Assembly (NCBI GenBank): GCA_039034015.1
Contig: JBCCBM010000002.1
Coordinates: 1 to 64,000 of the forward strand
DNA length: 64,000 nt
Reading direction: 5' to 3'
DNA from: Acuticoccus sp039034015
GTDB lineage: Bacteria; Pseudomonadota; Alphaproteobacteria; Rhizobiales; Amorphaceae
Each line of letters begins with the position of its first letter. The first letter of the stretch is position 1. The notes under the pieces were generated by a model. That model searched no databases and had not been told where the DNA came from. It saw only the letters and a list, made by a program, of their open reading frames with translations. Made by a program: the position numbers and the translations under genes. Positions 1 to 8,578 of this stretch are shown here, piece after piece.

Positions 1-210
1 ACCATCTCAGCTCGACGTTTGGGGACCAGCCGTGCATTGGCATGCAGCTTCATAACGTCCTCCGCGGGAGAGGTTTGATCGGCAGCTCGCATGCTCGCCC
101 ATCTCCAACCAAAGAGCAACCTTCCGCAACTACGCAGCTAGCCGTTCGCGCCCGTCCCCACCCGCGCGCGACTTGCCGCGGGCCCCGCCGATCACTAAGT
201 TGCGGCCGTC
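1..210. other. Window edge, no gene recognised
   Basis: No open frame here shows a recognisable protein family, and no RNA gene, repeat or terminator stands out before the tRNA. The frames that cross it continue through the tRNA-Ser gene and are therefore not credible. Confidence 0.4.
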
Positions 211-300
211 GGAGAGGTGCCGGAGTGGTCGAACGGGGCGGTCTCGAAAACCGTTGAGCGCGCAAGCGTTCCCAGGGTTCGAATCCCTGTCTCTCCGCCA
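211..300 (+). tRNA. tRNA-Ser (anticodon CGA)
   Basis: A 90-base class II tRNA with the 3' CCA encoded. The acceptor stem pairs GGAGAGG with the matching bases just before the discriminator. The D arm contains GGTGCCGGAGTGGTC. The seven-base anticodon loop CTCGAAA carries CGA, which reads UCG serine codons. A long variable arm (GAGCGCGCAAGCGTT) is typical of tRNA-Ser. The T arm reads GGTTCGAATCC. Spurious reading frames pass through it on both strands. Confidence 0.97.
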
Positions 301-457
301 CTTGCCCTCGCGAAAGCAGTCTGCCGATCCAACTGCGGCCGATTCCATTGTTTTCGAGGGTTATGCGGGACGGGGTCTCAACCGGCAGAGCCGAAAGAGC
401 TCGTTCTAGAGTCTGCATGTTCCCGGTTTTACCCAACCTCTCATACCGTCGCGCGTA

Positions 458-672
458 TCAAATGACCCGTTCGATCCATGGCTGGAGGCAGAGGGAGCGC
501 AGTGTTTCAGCGTCATGTGCGATGGCGTTCCAGGCATTGCAGCATGCGTCGACAATGGCGTTTTGATCCGGAAAGACGCGCAGGCTGAGGTGGCGTTCGC
601 GAAGGTAAAGCCAGGCTCGCTCCATCGGGTTGAGTTGCGGCGAGTAGGATGGGAGCGGCTCCAGTGAGGTGC
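458..672 (-). pseudogene. IS630-family transposase, 3' remnant
   Basis: Read on the minus strand, this fragment encodes the last 70 or so residues of an IS630/Tc1-type DDE transposase. It has the hallmark LPSYSPQLNPMERAW, which includes the third catalytic acidic residue (the E of NPMER), followed by the usual C-terminal helices. Everything upstream, including the first two catalytic aspartates, is missing, and the frame starts in unrelated sequence near 672. No clear terminal inverted repeats or TA target duplication were seen. It is most likely a decayed insertion about 160 bases downstream of tRNA-Ser. Confidence 0.8.
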
Positions 673-704
673 CCCCCGCGTCAGGACGTGCCATTGACAA
701 TCCT

Positions 705-730
705 TACCCGGCTCAGAGTTAAGCCGGGTA
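705..730. repeat. Inverted repeat, 9-bp arms
   Basis: TACCCGGCT (705-713) and AGCCGGGTA (722-730) form a perfect 9-bp stem with an 8-base loop. It lies between the transposase remnant and the start of the next operon. No T-tract follows, so a plain intrinsic terminator is not supported. It could be a palindromic intergenic repeat or the scar of the insertion. Confidence 0.55.
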
Positions 731-768
731 TGACTGATGTGACCCCGCAAGAGTACCCAACGCCGCCC

Positions 769-1464
769 ATGAAGGCGCTGCCCCCCTCCACCCGCCTGTG
801 CGGCGCAGGGCTGGCCGGCCTGCCGCTGGTGCTGGGTGCCGCCTTTCTGTTGGTCGGCGCAAATTTTGCCGCGCTCGCCCTTGCCGTGGGGGCCCATACG
901 GTCGGCTTCGCGCTGGCCCTTCGGCTCGTGCGGCGGGGCTATCCGCACCCCGACCTTGGCCTTTGCAACCTTGTCACCATGGCGCGCCTGGCGCTGACGG
1001 CCGCCCTCGTTGCGCCCCTTGCGGGCGCGGCGAACCCGTGGAGCGTCTTTGCCATCGCCGCGATCGCCCTGTCGCTCGACGGGGCGGACGGGTGGCTTGC
1101 CCGGCGCGAGGGGCGCGTGTCTTCCTTCGGCGCGCGGCTGGATGTGGAGGTGGATTCAGCGCTCGCCCTCATCCTGGCGCTCAACGCCTGGGCTGCGGGA
1201 ACCACAGGCGCCGTCGTGCTCCTCCTCGGCCTGCCGCGCTATGCGTTCATGGCCGCCGCGCAAGTCTACCCGCACCTGTCGCGCCCCCTTCCCGAGCGGT
1301 TCAGCCGCAAGGCCGTGTGCGTCCTCCAGGCGGCGACCTTGATTGCGCTCCAGCTCCCCCCGCTTGCCATGACCTTCTCCGACCCGCTGGTGGCGCTGGT
1401 GGGCGCGGCGCTCATCTGGTCCTTCGGGCGGGATGTTGTGTGGCTCCATCGGGCGCGCACTTGA
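769..1464 (+). CDS. CDP-alcohol phosphatidyltransferase family protein
   Basis: A 231-residue integral membrane protein with about six hydrophobic segments. The complete catalytic signature of the family, D-x2-DG-x2-AR-x8-G-x3-D-x3-D, is visible around residues 104-129 (SLDGADGWLARR, then FGARLDVEVDS). Such enzymes replace the CMP of a CDP-alcohol with a second alcohol to make a phospholipid. Which alcohol is used cannot be told from sequence. The ATG at 769 was chosen because residues encoded upstream have no family similarity. The stop overlaps the TTG start of the next gene in a TTGA motif, so this is the first gene of a translationally coupled lipid-related trio. Confidence 0.88.
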   Translation: MKALPPSTRLCGAGLAGLPLVLGAAFLLVGANFAALALAVGAHTVGFALALRLVRRGYPHPDLGLCNLVTMARLALTAALVAPLAGAANPWSVFAIAAIALSLDGADGWLARREGRVSSFGARLDVEVDSALALILALNAWAAGTTGAVVLLLGLPRYAFMAAAQVYPHLSRPLPERFSRKAVCVLQAATLIALQLPPLAMTFSDPLVALVGAALIWSFGRDVVWLHRART

Positions 1465-3077
1465 GGACGCCGGCGGTCCTGCGCCTTGCGCTTGCGGCGC
1501 TCATCCTCCACCTCGTGCTGGTGCAGCCGACCCAGCCGGCCGCCCTCACACTGGCCGCGCTCGCCACCCTCCCGCTCGAGTTGCCGGTGATCCTCCTTGC
1601 GCTCGTTGCGATCGGCCCGGGCCGGTGGGCGCAGGGCCTGCGGGCCGTCCTGGTTGCGGCCCTCACGCTCCTTGCGGTGCTGAAGGGTGCCGATTTTGCA
1701 ATGGTCACGGCCCTGTCGCGCGCGTTTAACCCGGTCGCCGACCTTGCGCTCATCGACGCAGGGCTCAACGTTCTGACCGGCGCGATGGGCCATGCGCTCG
1801 CGACCGCCGCCATTTTTGGCGCAGTGCTCGCGGTCGGCCTCATCGCGGCGGCGCTCTGGTGGGCAACGGGCGTTTGCTCGACGGCGGCGCCAGGGCGCGT
1901 TCGGGGGGCGGCGGCGCTGGGCGCACTCGCCTTTGCCGGCGTCGCGGTTGTCGACATTGGCGACCGGCTCGGCCGATGGGACCCGCCCTTAAAACTGCCG
2001 GGCGAAGCGTTCACCGCCCGCTTTGGCATCGAGCGGGCGCAGATGGCGCGCGACACCCTTGCCGACCTTGCCCGTTTCAACGCCGCCGCCGCCGACGACC
2101 CTTATGTGGGCGCCACCGGCCTTTTGAACCTCATCGACCGGGACGTCATCATCGTCTTCATCGAGAGTTATGGCCAGACAAGCCTCGACACGCCGCTTTA
2201 CGCCGACCTTCACCGGCAAACCCTGGCGGCCGGCGAAGGGCGGCTTGCGGCGGCGGGCCTTGCGATGGCCTCTGGCCTCCTCGCCTCGCCGACCCGCGGC
2301 GGGCAGAGTTGGCTTGCCCACGCCAGCGTTGCAAACGGGCTCTGGATTGATGGGCAAACCCGGTATGGCGCCGTCCTCGCCTCCGGCCGGCAAACCCTTT
2401 ACCACCTGGCGCGTACGGCCGGCTTTCACACCGCCGCCGTCATGCCCCAAATCACGCTGGAGTGGCCGGAAGCCTCGGTCATGGGCTTTGACACGATCCT
2501 TGCCGCCGCCGACCTTGGCTATGCCGGCGAGCCGTTCAACTGGGTCACCATGCCCGACCAGTTCACCTTTGCCGCGCTCGATCGCCGGCTGCGGGAGGGC
2601 CCGCGCGAAAAACCACTCTTCGTCCAGCTGGCCACCGGCACCTCCCACGCGCCCTGGGTGCCCGTCCCAGACCTCCTCCCGTGGGACGCCATCGGCGACG
2701 GACGCATTTACAACGCCATCGCCCGCTCCGGCGACCCGCCCCGCGTCGTCTGGCGCGATCGCGACAGGGTGCGCGCCCAGTACCGCCTCGCCATCGACTA
2801 TGCTCTGCAAACCGTGCTCGCCTACGCGGAGCGCCATGCCGCCGACCCCCCGTTGATGATCGTGATGGGCGACCACCAGGCCGCAAGCTTCGTCGCCCTT
2901 GACGAGCGGCCGGGTGTGCCGATCCACGTCATCGGCCCCGCCCACCTTGTGGAGCGCACCGCATCCTGGGGCCTGTCGCCGGGCCTCCTGCCGCCGGCAG
3001 ACGCGCCGGTCCGCCCGATGGACGAGGTGCGCGATCTCTTCATCAAGGCGTTCACCGCCGCGCCCGGCCCGTCGTGA
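1461..3077 (+). CDS. Membrane sulfatase-like (alkaline phosphatase superfamily) protein
   Basis: A protein of about 538 residues. It has four or five N-terminal membrane helices (to about residue 165), then a large extracytoplasmic domain of the sulfatase/phosphoglycerol-transferase type. Features seen are IIVFIESYGQTS with the metal-binding start of the fold, SPTRGGQSW around the expected nucleophile, and IVMGDHQA near the C-terminus, which resembles the metal-binding D-H pair of the superfamily. Related membrane proteins move phosphoglycerol or phosphoethanolamine head groups onto envelope glycans or lipids. The start taken is TTG at 1461, overlapping the previous stop; a GTG at 1440 is possible. 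Its own stop overlaps the GTG of the next gene. Confidence 0.8.
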   Translation: MRTPAVLRLALAALILHLVLVQPTQPAALTLAALATLPLELPVILLALVAIGPGRWAQGLRAVLVAALTLLAVLKGADFAMVTALSRAFNPVADLALIDAGLNVLTGAMGHALATAAIFGAVLAVGLIAAALWWATGVCSTAAPGRVRGAAALGALAFAGVAVVDIGDRLGRWDPPLKLPGEAFTARFGIERAQMARDTLADLARFNAAAADDPYVGATGLLNLIDRDVIIVFIESYGQTSLDTPLYADLHRQTLAAGEGRLAAAGLAMASGLLASPTRGGQSWLAHASVANGLWIDGQTRYGAVLASGRQTLYHLARTAGFHTAAVMPQITLEWPEASVMGFDTILAAADLGYAGEPFNWVTMPDQFTFAALDRRLREGPREKPLFVQLATGTSHAPWVPVPDLLPWDAIGDGRIYNAIARSGDPPRVVWRDRDRVRAQYRLAIDYALQTVLAYAERHAADPPLMIVMGDHQAASFVALDERPGVPIHVIGPAHLVERTASWGLSPGLLPPADAPVRPMDEVRDLFIKAFTAAPGPS

Positions 3078-4096
3078 CCCTCCCGTCCCCGCCCGCTGCC
3101 GAGCAATCGCCGAAAATCCCCGGGCGGACGGGGTGGATGAGCGGCAAGCGCGTCATGCTTCTCGTGCAGATCGCGCTCGCCGTTGGCCTGCTCGCGCTCC
3201 TGTGGCGCCTTGCCGATGGGGCGGAGGCCGCGCGGCGCCTCGCGTCTGCCCACCCGGGCTGGCTGATGGCAGCGTTCGTTGCCCTCACACTGCAGACGGT
3301 CCTGTCGGCGCTGCGGTGGCGGCTCACGGCGGGCCAGCTGGGCATCGCGCTCGACCGGCCAACGGCGGTGCGCGAATACTATCTCTCCCAGCTCATCAAC
3401 CAAGCGCTGCCGGGCGGCGTCCTTGGCGATGCGGCGCGCGCGGTGCGCTCCCGCGCGGCGGCCGGCCTTCTCGCCTCTGGCCAAGCGGTGGCCTTTGAGC
3501 GGCTCGCCGGCCAGATCGGCCTTTATGGCGTCTTTGCCGCGGCCGTCCTCGCCTCCCTCGCAGCGCCCGGCGTTGCCTGGCCTTGTTGGCTTTGGCCGCC
3601 GCTCTTGGCGCTTATCCTCGGGCTGCCTCTTGTGACGCTCGCGCTTTTTGCGATCGTGCGGCTCCTGCCGGGGCGGGTGGGCCGTGCGCTTCACGCGTTC
3701 GCAGGGGCAGCGGCGCACGCCCTTGCGGCGCCCGCGGTGGTGTGGCGCCAAATTGGCCTCAGTCTCGCCACGGCGCTGTGCAACGTCCTCGCATTCGCGT
3801 TTTGCGCCTTTGCCGTTGGCGCAGACCTTTCCCTTCTCGCCGCGCTCACGGTCGTGCCCATGATTTTGTTTGCCATGGTGGTTCCGCTCACCGTCAGCGG
3901 GTGGGGCGTGCGCGAGGGGGCGGCGGCCGCGCTTTTCCCGCTTGCCGGGGCCAGCGCCGCGGAGGGGCTTGCCGCAAGCGTTGCCTTCGGGCTCATCTTC
4001 CTTGCCGCCGTGTTGCCCGCGCTTGTCACAATGCTGCGCGCACCGCGACAAATCGGTCGCGCCGCGGCACGGCCCTTGCCAAGCCGTCGCGATTGA
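3074..4096 (+). CDS. Lysylphosphatidylglycerol synthase TM-region/UPF0104 flippase-like protein
   Basis: A 340-residue protein with about eight predicted membrane helices. It carries family hallmarks such as the SALRWRLT segment, the YYLSQLINQALPGGVLGDAARAV loop, and a late PLTVSGWGVREGAA motif typical of MprF/AglD/YbhN-like proteins. MprF members flip modified phospholipids across the inner membrane; many bacterial homologues have no assigned substrate. The GTG at 3074 overlaps the preceding TGA; an internal ATG at 3137 is the alternative start. The gene completes a phospholipid synthase, periplasmic hydrolase/transferase and flippase set, which suggests a common lipid substrate (inference). 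Confidence 0.82.
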   Translation: MTLPSPPAAEQSPKIPGRTGWMSGKRVMLLVQIALAVGLLALLWRLADGAEAARRLASAHPGWLMAAFVALTLQTVLSALRWRLTAGQLGIALDRPTAVREYYLSQLINQALPGGVLGDAARAVRSRAAAGLLASGQAVAFERLAGQIGLYGVFAAAVLASLAAPGVAWPCWLWPPLLALILGLPLVTLALFAIVRLLPGRVGRALHAFAGAAAHALAAPAVVWRQIGLSLATALCNVLAFAFCAFAVGADLSLLAALTVVPMILFAMVVPLTVSGWGVREGAAAALFPLAGASAAEGLAASVAFGLIFLAAVLPALVTMLRAPRQIGRAAARPLPSRRD

Positions 4097-4121
4097 CCTT
4101 CGATCATGACAGGAGGATGAC

Positions 4122-5120
4122 ATGATCCAGCAAACGACACTCTCACGCCGCACGCTTCTTGGGGGCGCGGCGGCCGGGTTCGGTGCGGCAGCGCTGGGTT
4201 TTGTCCCGCGCGCGGCGGCGCAAACGGCGGTGGCCCTCCAGCTCTCCTGGCTCCACTCTGCCCAATTTGCCGGCAGCTACATTGCGCAGGACCGCGGCTT
4301 CTGGGCCGATGCGGGCCTCGACGTCACCCTTTTGTCAGGCGGCCCCAACGCGCCGGTGGAGCCGCCCGTCGTCTCCGGCACCGCCCTTGTGGGCATTTCC
4401 GCCGCCGACTACACCGCCGCCGCCGTTGAACAGGGCGCCCCCTTCAAGATCTTGGCGGTGGCGATGCAGAAAAACCCGTTCGTTATCACCTCACTGCCGG
4501 ACAACCCGGTCAACGTCCCAAAGGATATGGAAGGCAAACGCATCGGCATGGCGCTCGCCAACATGCCGGTGCTGCGCGCACTGTCGTCGCTCAACAGTGT
4601 CGATGTGGATGCCATCACCGTGGTCCCCACCCAATACTCGGCCCAACCACTGCTGGCGGGTGAGGTTGACTGTCTGTTGTCCTGGGAAACCGACCTTCCG
4701 GTCGCGATGACCATCCAGGGCATTGAGCCCGTCACCATGCTGATGGCCGACCATGGCTATGCCGTCCACAGCCAAACCTACATTGCCACCGAAGAGAGCC
4801 TTGCCAATCGCCGGGCCGATCTTGTGGCCCTCATGCGCGGGGAAGTGCGCGGCTGGGAGGCCTATCGCGCCGACACGGATGCCGCCGCCGAACTCACCCT
4901 CAAACAGCACCCGGACGCGGGTCTCGACCTTGAAACCCAAAAGCTCCAGGCCGCGCGGCAGGTCCCATTGATGTTCTCCGATCTCACCGATGCCAACGGC
5001 TTTGGCTGGTGGACCGATGAGACGGTGGCGGCAAACGTGGAGACCCTTGCCCTCCTCGGCCGGACCGTCACCCCCGATCTTTGGGACCGCTCGATCCTTG
5101 AAGAGGTCCATGGCGGCTAA
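4122..5120 (+). CDS. ABC transporter substrate-binding protein, NMT1/THI5-like
   Basis: A 332-residue periplasmic binding protein. The N-terminus has a Tat-like SRRTLLGGAAAG motif and a signal peptide ending near AAAQT. The mature start (VALQLSWLHSAQFAGSYIAQ) is the typical opening of NMT1/THI5-like proteins, which bind pyrimidine precursors of thiamine, riboflavin, nitrate/sulfonates or other small molecules. The ligand is not predictable here. A strong AGGAGG ribosome site sits at 4111-4116 before the ATG. The end overlaps the ATPase gene by 11 bases. Confidence 0.88.
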   Translation: MIQQTTLSRRTLLGGAAAGFGAAALGFVPRAAAQTAVALQLSWLHSAQFAGSYIAQDRGFWADAGLDVTLLSGGPNAPVEPPVVSGTALVGISAADYTAAAVEQGAPFKILAVAMQKNPFVITSLPDNPVNVPKDMEGKRIGMALANMPVLRALSSLNSVDVDAITVVPTQYSAQPLLAGEVDCLLSWETDLPVAMTIQGIEPVTMLMADHGYAVHSQTYIATEESLANRRADLVALMRGEVRGWEAYRADTDAAAELTLKQHPDAGLDLETQKLQAARQVPLMFSDLTDANGFGWWTDETVAANVETLALLGRTVTPDLWDRSILEEVHGG

Positions 5121-5910
5121 CCCCTCTGGCCCACCGGCGGTGGTGTGCGAGGGCCTTGCCAAAACCTGGCCCTCTGGTCTCGACGTTGTCCGCCCCTTCG
5201 ACTGCACTTTTGAGGGGGGCAAGACCACCGCCCTTGTCGGCCCCTCCGGCTGCGGCAAGTCCACGATCCTGCGCATCATCGCAGGGCTCGAAACCCCCAG
5301 CGGCGGCCAGGTCACTATTGATGGGGAACCCCCCGCCGCAACACTGCGCAAGGCCGACCTTTCCATGGCCTTCCAGGACCCGTCGCTGCTCCCCTGGCGC
5401 TCGGTGCGCGGCAACATTGCGCTCGCCCTGTCGCTTGCTCGCCGCACCATGGGGCGCGCCGCCATTGACGAGCTCATCGCGCTCGTCGGCCTGGACGGCT
5501 TTGGCGATGCCCGCCCGGCCGAACTTTCTGGCGGCATGCGCCAACGCGCGGCGATTGCGCGGGCCCTTGCCACATCGCCAAAACTCCTCTTGCTGGACGA
5601 ACCTTTCGGCGCAGTTGACGAGCTCACGCGCCAGCAGCTCTCCCAAGATTTGCCGCGCCTTTGGGAGGCGCGCGGCACCACGACAATCCTCGTCACACAT
5701 TCGATCACCGAGGCGGTTCTCCTCAGCGACCGTGTGATTGTCCTCTCCCCGCGCCCCGCCGAGGTGGTCGCCGACATTTCTGTCGACCTTCCCCGCCCCC
5801 GCGCGCCCGATGATGTGCGCCGGCCCGAGTTCGTGGCGCTGGCAGACCGCGTCGTGGGCGCGCTCGCAACAGGGTCTGCCCTTCGCGATCAGAGGCTCGC
5901 GGCCCAATGA
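5110..5910 (+). CDS. ABC transporter ATP-binding protein (SsuB/TauB/ThiZ type)
   Basis: A 266-residue ATPase subunit. It shows the Walker A GPSGCGKST (residues 44-52), a Q-loop in AFQDPSLLPWRS, the signature LSGGMRQR, Walker B LLLLDEPFG and the switch histidine in VTHSITEA. Together with the flanking binding protein and double permease it forms one import system in the nitrate/sulfonate/pyrimidine-precursor class. The ATG at 5110 lies inside the end of the binding-protein gene, so translation is coupled. Confidence 0.92.
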   Translation: MAANPSGPPAVVCEGLAKTWPSGLDVVRPFDCTFEGGKTTALVGPSGCGKSTILRIIAGLETPSGGQVTIDGEPPAATLRKADLSMAFQDPSLLPWRSVRGNIALALSLARRTMGRAAIDELIALVGLDGFGDARPAELSGGMRQRAAIARALATSPKLLLLDEPFGAVDELTRQQLSQDLPRLWEARGTTTILVTHSITEAVLLSDRVIVLSPRPAEVVADISVDLPRPRAPDDVRRPEFVALADRVVGALATGSALRDQRLAAQ

Positions 5911-5929
5911 TTCCTGCCCCGGCCTGGCT

Positions 5930-7495
5930 GTGAGCATCGCCGCCCTCCACGCCCCAAGGCGGGGCCGCGCAACCACCTTTGGCCTCATCACCGTGCTTGT
6001 GGCGTGGGAGCTTTTGGCAAACAGCCTTTCGGGCGCATTCGTCCTGGCGGCACCGTCGGAGGTTGTGGCGTCCCTTTTCAAGCACAGCGGGCTGATGGGG
6101 CGGGCGCTGGCAGCAACCCTTGCCAACGCTGCCATCGGCTACGTGTTGGGCAACGGGGCCGCCATCCTCCTCGCCGCCGTCGCGTTTGCCTGGCCGCGCA
6201 GCCAACCGGTGGTGACGGGGGTGGCGCTCTTCGTCTTTTGCCTGCCGTTTGTGGCGACGGGGCCGATCCTGCGGGTGATCTTTGGCCCTGGCGATGGCCC
6301 GCAGATCGTGCTCGCCGCGCTCGCGGTCTACTACACCACGCTGATCCCGCTTCTGGTGGGGCTGCGCGCCGCGCCCGCCACCTGGTTCGACCTTGTGCGC
6401 AGCTATGGCCGCGGGCGCATGGCCGCCCTCGTCCACGTCCGGGCGATGGCCGCGCTGCCCTACCTGTTTGCCGGCCTCCAGATTGCGGCGCCCGCCGCCT
6501 TCCTCGGCGCCATGGTGGGGGAGTTTACGGGCGCTGAGCGCGGCATGGGCGTCCTCACCATCCGCGCCATGCGCGCCCTTGATGTGCCGATGACCTTTGC
6601 GCTCGCCACCGTCGCGACCGCCGTTGCCATCGCGGCCTATCTTGCGATCGGCGCCCTTGCCCGGGCGGTCCTGCGCGATGCGCCGCCCCTCATCCTTGCC
6701 CCGCCCCGCGCGCGCAGCGGCGGGCGTGGGCGCGGCCTTTCCCTCGCTCTGGTGACGGTCACAATCCTTGCCCTCTGGTGGGGGTTCATCGCGCTCTTTG
6801 ATCTCAACCCCTTCTTCGCGAAGGGCCCGGGGGACGTGTTTGCCGCGCTCCTCCTGGAGCCCGATGCTGCGCAAACCCGCGCGACGCTCCTCTCGGCCCT
6901 TGGCGAGACGGCCGTCTTCCTGGTGCCCGGCTATCTTGCGGGCCTTGCCGCGGGCGCTGGCCTTGCGATCCTTGTTATCCTCCTGCCCGCGCTTGCCGGC
7001 ACAGTCATGCCGCTTGCGATCGCGCTGCGGTCGGTCCCCATCGTCACCACCGCGCCGCTCATTGTGCTTGCGCTCGGGCGCGGGGCGGCGGGGACGATCG
7101 TGCTTGTGGCGGTGATGGTGTTCTTCCCCACCCTTGTGGCGTGCCTTCACGGGTTGCGGCAGGCGCCCGGCCAGGTGATCGATGTTTTTGCAAGCTACGG
7201 CGCGGGCGCGCTCACACGCCTCATCCGCGTGCGCATCCCGGCGATGTTGCCGGCCTTTTTCGCCGCCGCGCGCATGGGCGTCCCCGCCTCCGTCCTCGCG
7301 GTGACGGTGGTGGAGTGGCTTGCGACCGGCGAGGGAGTGGGGAGCCTGATGGCGCTTTCCGCCTCCCTCTCGGACTTTGACATGCTGTGGTCCGCCGTTG
7401 CCCTCGTCGCGGCGTTGTCGGCGCTTTGCTATGCGGGCGTTGGCCTGGTGGAGGCCAAGATCCTGCGCATTTACGCGCCCGAGCAGCTGGCATGA
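5930..7495 (+). CDS. ABC transporter permease, two fused permease domains
   Basis: A protein of about 521 residues in which two BPD-type permease units follow each other. The first covers roughly residues 20-250, with its EAA-like loop around SYGRGRMAALVHVRAMAALP. The second covers roughly residues 270-510, with the loop ASYGAGALTRLIRVRIPAML. Usual permeases of this class are 250-280 residues and act as dimers, so a single chain could form the whole channel. The GTG at 5930 is preferred because upstream residues overlap the ATPase gene without family similarity. The last bases overlap the next ATG (ATGA). Confidence 0.86.
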   Translation: MSIAALHAPRRGRATTFGLITVLVAWELLANSLSGAFVLAAPSEVVASLFKHSGLMGRALAATLANAAIGYVLGNGAAILLAAVAFAWPRSQPVVTGVALFVFCLPFVATGPILRVIFGPGDGPQIVLAALAVYYTTLIPLLVGLRAAPATWFDLVRSYGRGRMAALVHVRAMAALPYLFAGLQIAAPAAFLGAMVGEFTGAERGMGVLTIRAMRALDVPMTFALATVATAVAIAAYLAIGALARAVLRDAPPLILAPPRARSGGRGRGLSLALVTVTILALWWGFIALFDLNPFFAKGPGDVFAALLLEPDAAQTRATLLSALGETAVFLVPGYLAGLAAGAGLAILVILLPALAGTVMPLAIALRSVPIVTTAPLIVLALGRGAAGTIVLVAVMVFFPTLVACLHGLRQAPGQVIDVFASYGAGALTRLIRVRIPAMLPAFFAAARMGVPASVLAVTVVEWLATGEGVGSLMALSASLSDFDMLWSAVALVAALSALCYAGVGLVEAKILRIYAPEQLA

Positions 7496-8535
7496 CCGCC
7501 GCCTTCGCCATCCCGGGCGACATTGCCACCCTCACCGGCGGCTACATCTACGAGCGGCGCCTCCTCGAAGGCCTGCGTGCCCTTGGCCGCGATGTGGCGC
7601 ACATTGTCTTGGGCGACACCTTCCCCCACCCGACCGCGGCGCACATGGCGGACGCCGCCGCCCAGCTCGCGGCCCTTCCCCCCTCCCGCGCGCTGATCCT
7701 TGATGGTCTGGTCTTTGGCTCCATCGAGACGGCCGCGCTCGCCCGCGTCCGCGCCCCTGTGGTGGCGATGCTCCACCACCCTTTGGCGCTCGAAAACGGC
7801 CTCTCGCCAAGCGCGCGGGGCCATCTTTATCGCACCGAGCGCGACAATCTCACCCTCGCCGCCCATGTCCTCGTCACAAGCCCCCACACCGCCGCGCAGC
7901 TCACCGCCGACTATGGCGTTGCGCCGGACCGCATCACCGTCGCGCGCCCCGGCACCGACCGCCCGACGCTCGCCCCCGCCCCCAAAACCCCCCCGCTCAT
8001 CTTGTCGGTGGGCATCCAGCACCCCCGAAAGGGGCACGACATTTTTCTGCGCGCCCTCAGCCTTTTGCCCAAGGAGGGCTGGGAGGCGGTGATTGTCGGC
8101 TCGCCCTATGAGCCCACGCACGCGGCTGAGCTTGGCGCCCTTCACACCGCCCTCGGGCTCGGCGAATGTGTGCAGCTCGCCGGCCGCGTGTCGGCCGACA
8201 CCCTCGCCCAGCTCTACGCGCAGGCCTCGATCTTTGCCCTTGCCACCCGTTACGAGGGGTATGGGATCGTCTTTGACGAGGCGATCGCAAATGGGCTTCC
8301 CATCGTCACCTGCCGCACCGGCGCCGTGCCCGAAACCGTCCCCCAGGATGCGGGCCTTTTGGTGCCGCCGGAGGACCCGCCCGCCTTTGCCGCCGCGCTC
8401 TCCACCCTGCTGTCTGACCCCGCGCGCAGGGCCGCCATGGCCAGCGCCGCGCGCGAGGCCGCGGCCACCTTGCCAAGCTGGCGGGACACCGCCCACATTG
8501 CCGCCAACGTCCTCGACCGGGTCGCAACCGGCTGA
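7492..8535 (+). CDS. Glycosyltransferase family 4 (GT-B fold)
   Basis: A 347-residue protein with a GT-B layout. The C-terminal nucleotide-sugar domain has SVGIQHPRKGHD (the K/R phosphate contacts), LAGRVSADTLAQLY, and the acidic motif YEGYGIVFDEAIANGLP with the two family glutamates. It should transfer a sugar from an activated donor to an unknown acceptor in the cytoplasm. The ATG overlaps the permease stop by 4 bases, which makes this the last gene of the 769-8535 run. The presence of lipid genes in the same run raises the possibility of a glycolipid product (inference). Confidence 0.87.
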   Translation: MTAAFAIPGDIATLTGGYIYERRLLEGLRALGRDVAHIVLGDTFPHPTAAHMADAAAQLAALPPSRALILDGLVFGSIETAALARVRAPVVAMLHHPLALENGLSPSARGHLYRTERDNLTLAAHVLVTSPHTAAQLTADYGVAPDRITVARPGTDRPTLAPAPKTPPLILSVGIQHPRKGHDIFLRALSLLPKEGWEAVIVGSPYEPTHAAELGALHTALGLGECVQLAGRVSADTLAQLYAQASIFALATRYEGYGIVFDEAIANGLPIVTCRTGAVPETVPQDAGLLVPPEDPPAFAAALSTLLSDPARRAAMASAAREAAATLPSWRDTAHIAANVLDRVATG

Positions 8536-8578
8536 AACGCTGGGTGTCCGCCAACCCCTGCCCGGGGTGTGGGCCTGG

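Noticed and set aside
50..436. Open frames on both strands through 42-566
   Set aside because: They run across the tRNA-Ser gene; the apparent peptide QGFEPWERL is the well-known false translation of a tRNA complement.
2822..4153. 443-codon open frame on the minus strand
   Set aside because: It lies opposite the sulfatase-like and flippase-like genes. The composition is Arg/Gly/His-rich, with no domain, which is the usual shadow in GC-rich DNA.
5723..7150. 475-codon minus-strand frame
   Set aside because: Antisense of the fused permease; highly charged low-complexity translation with no family pattern.
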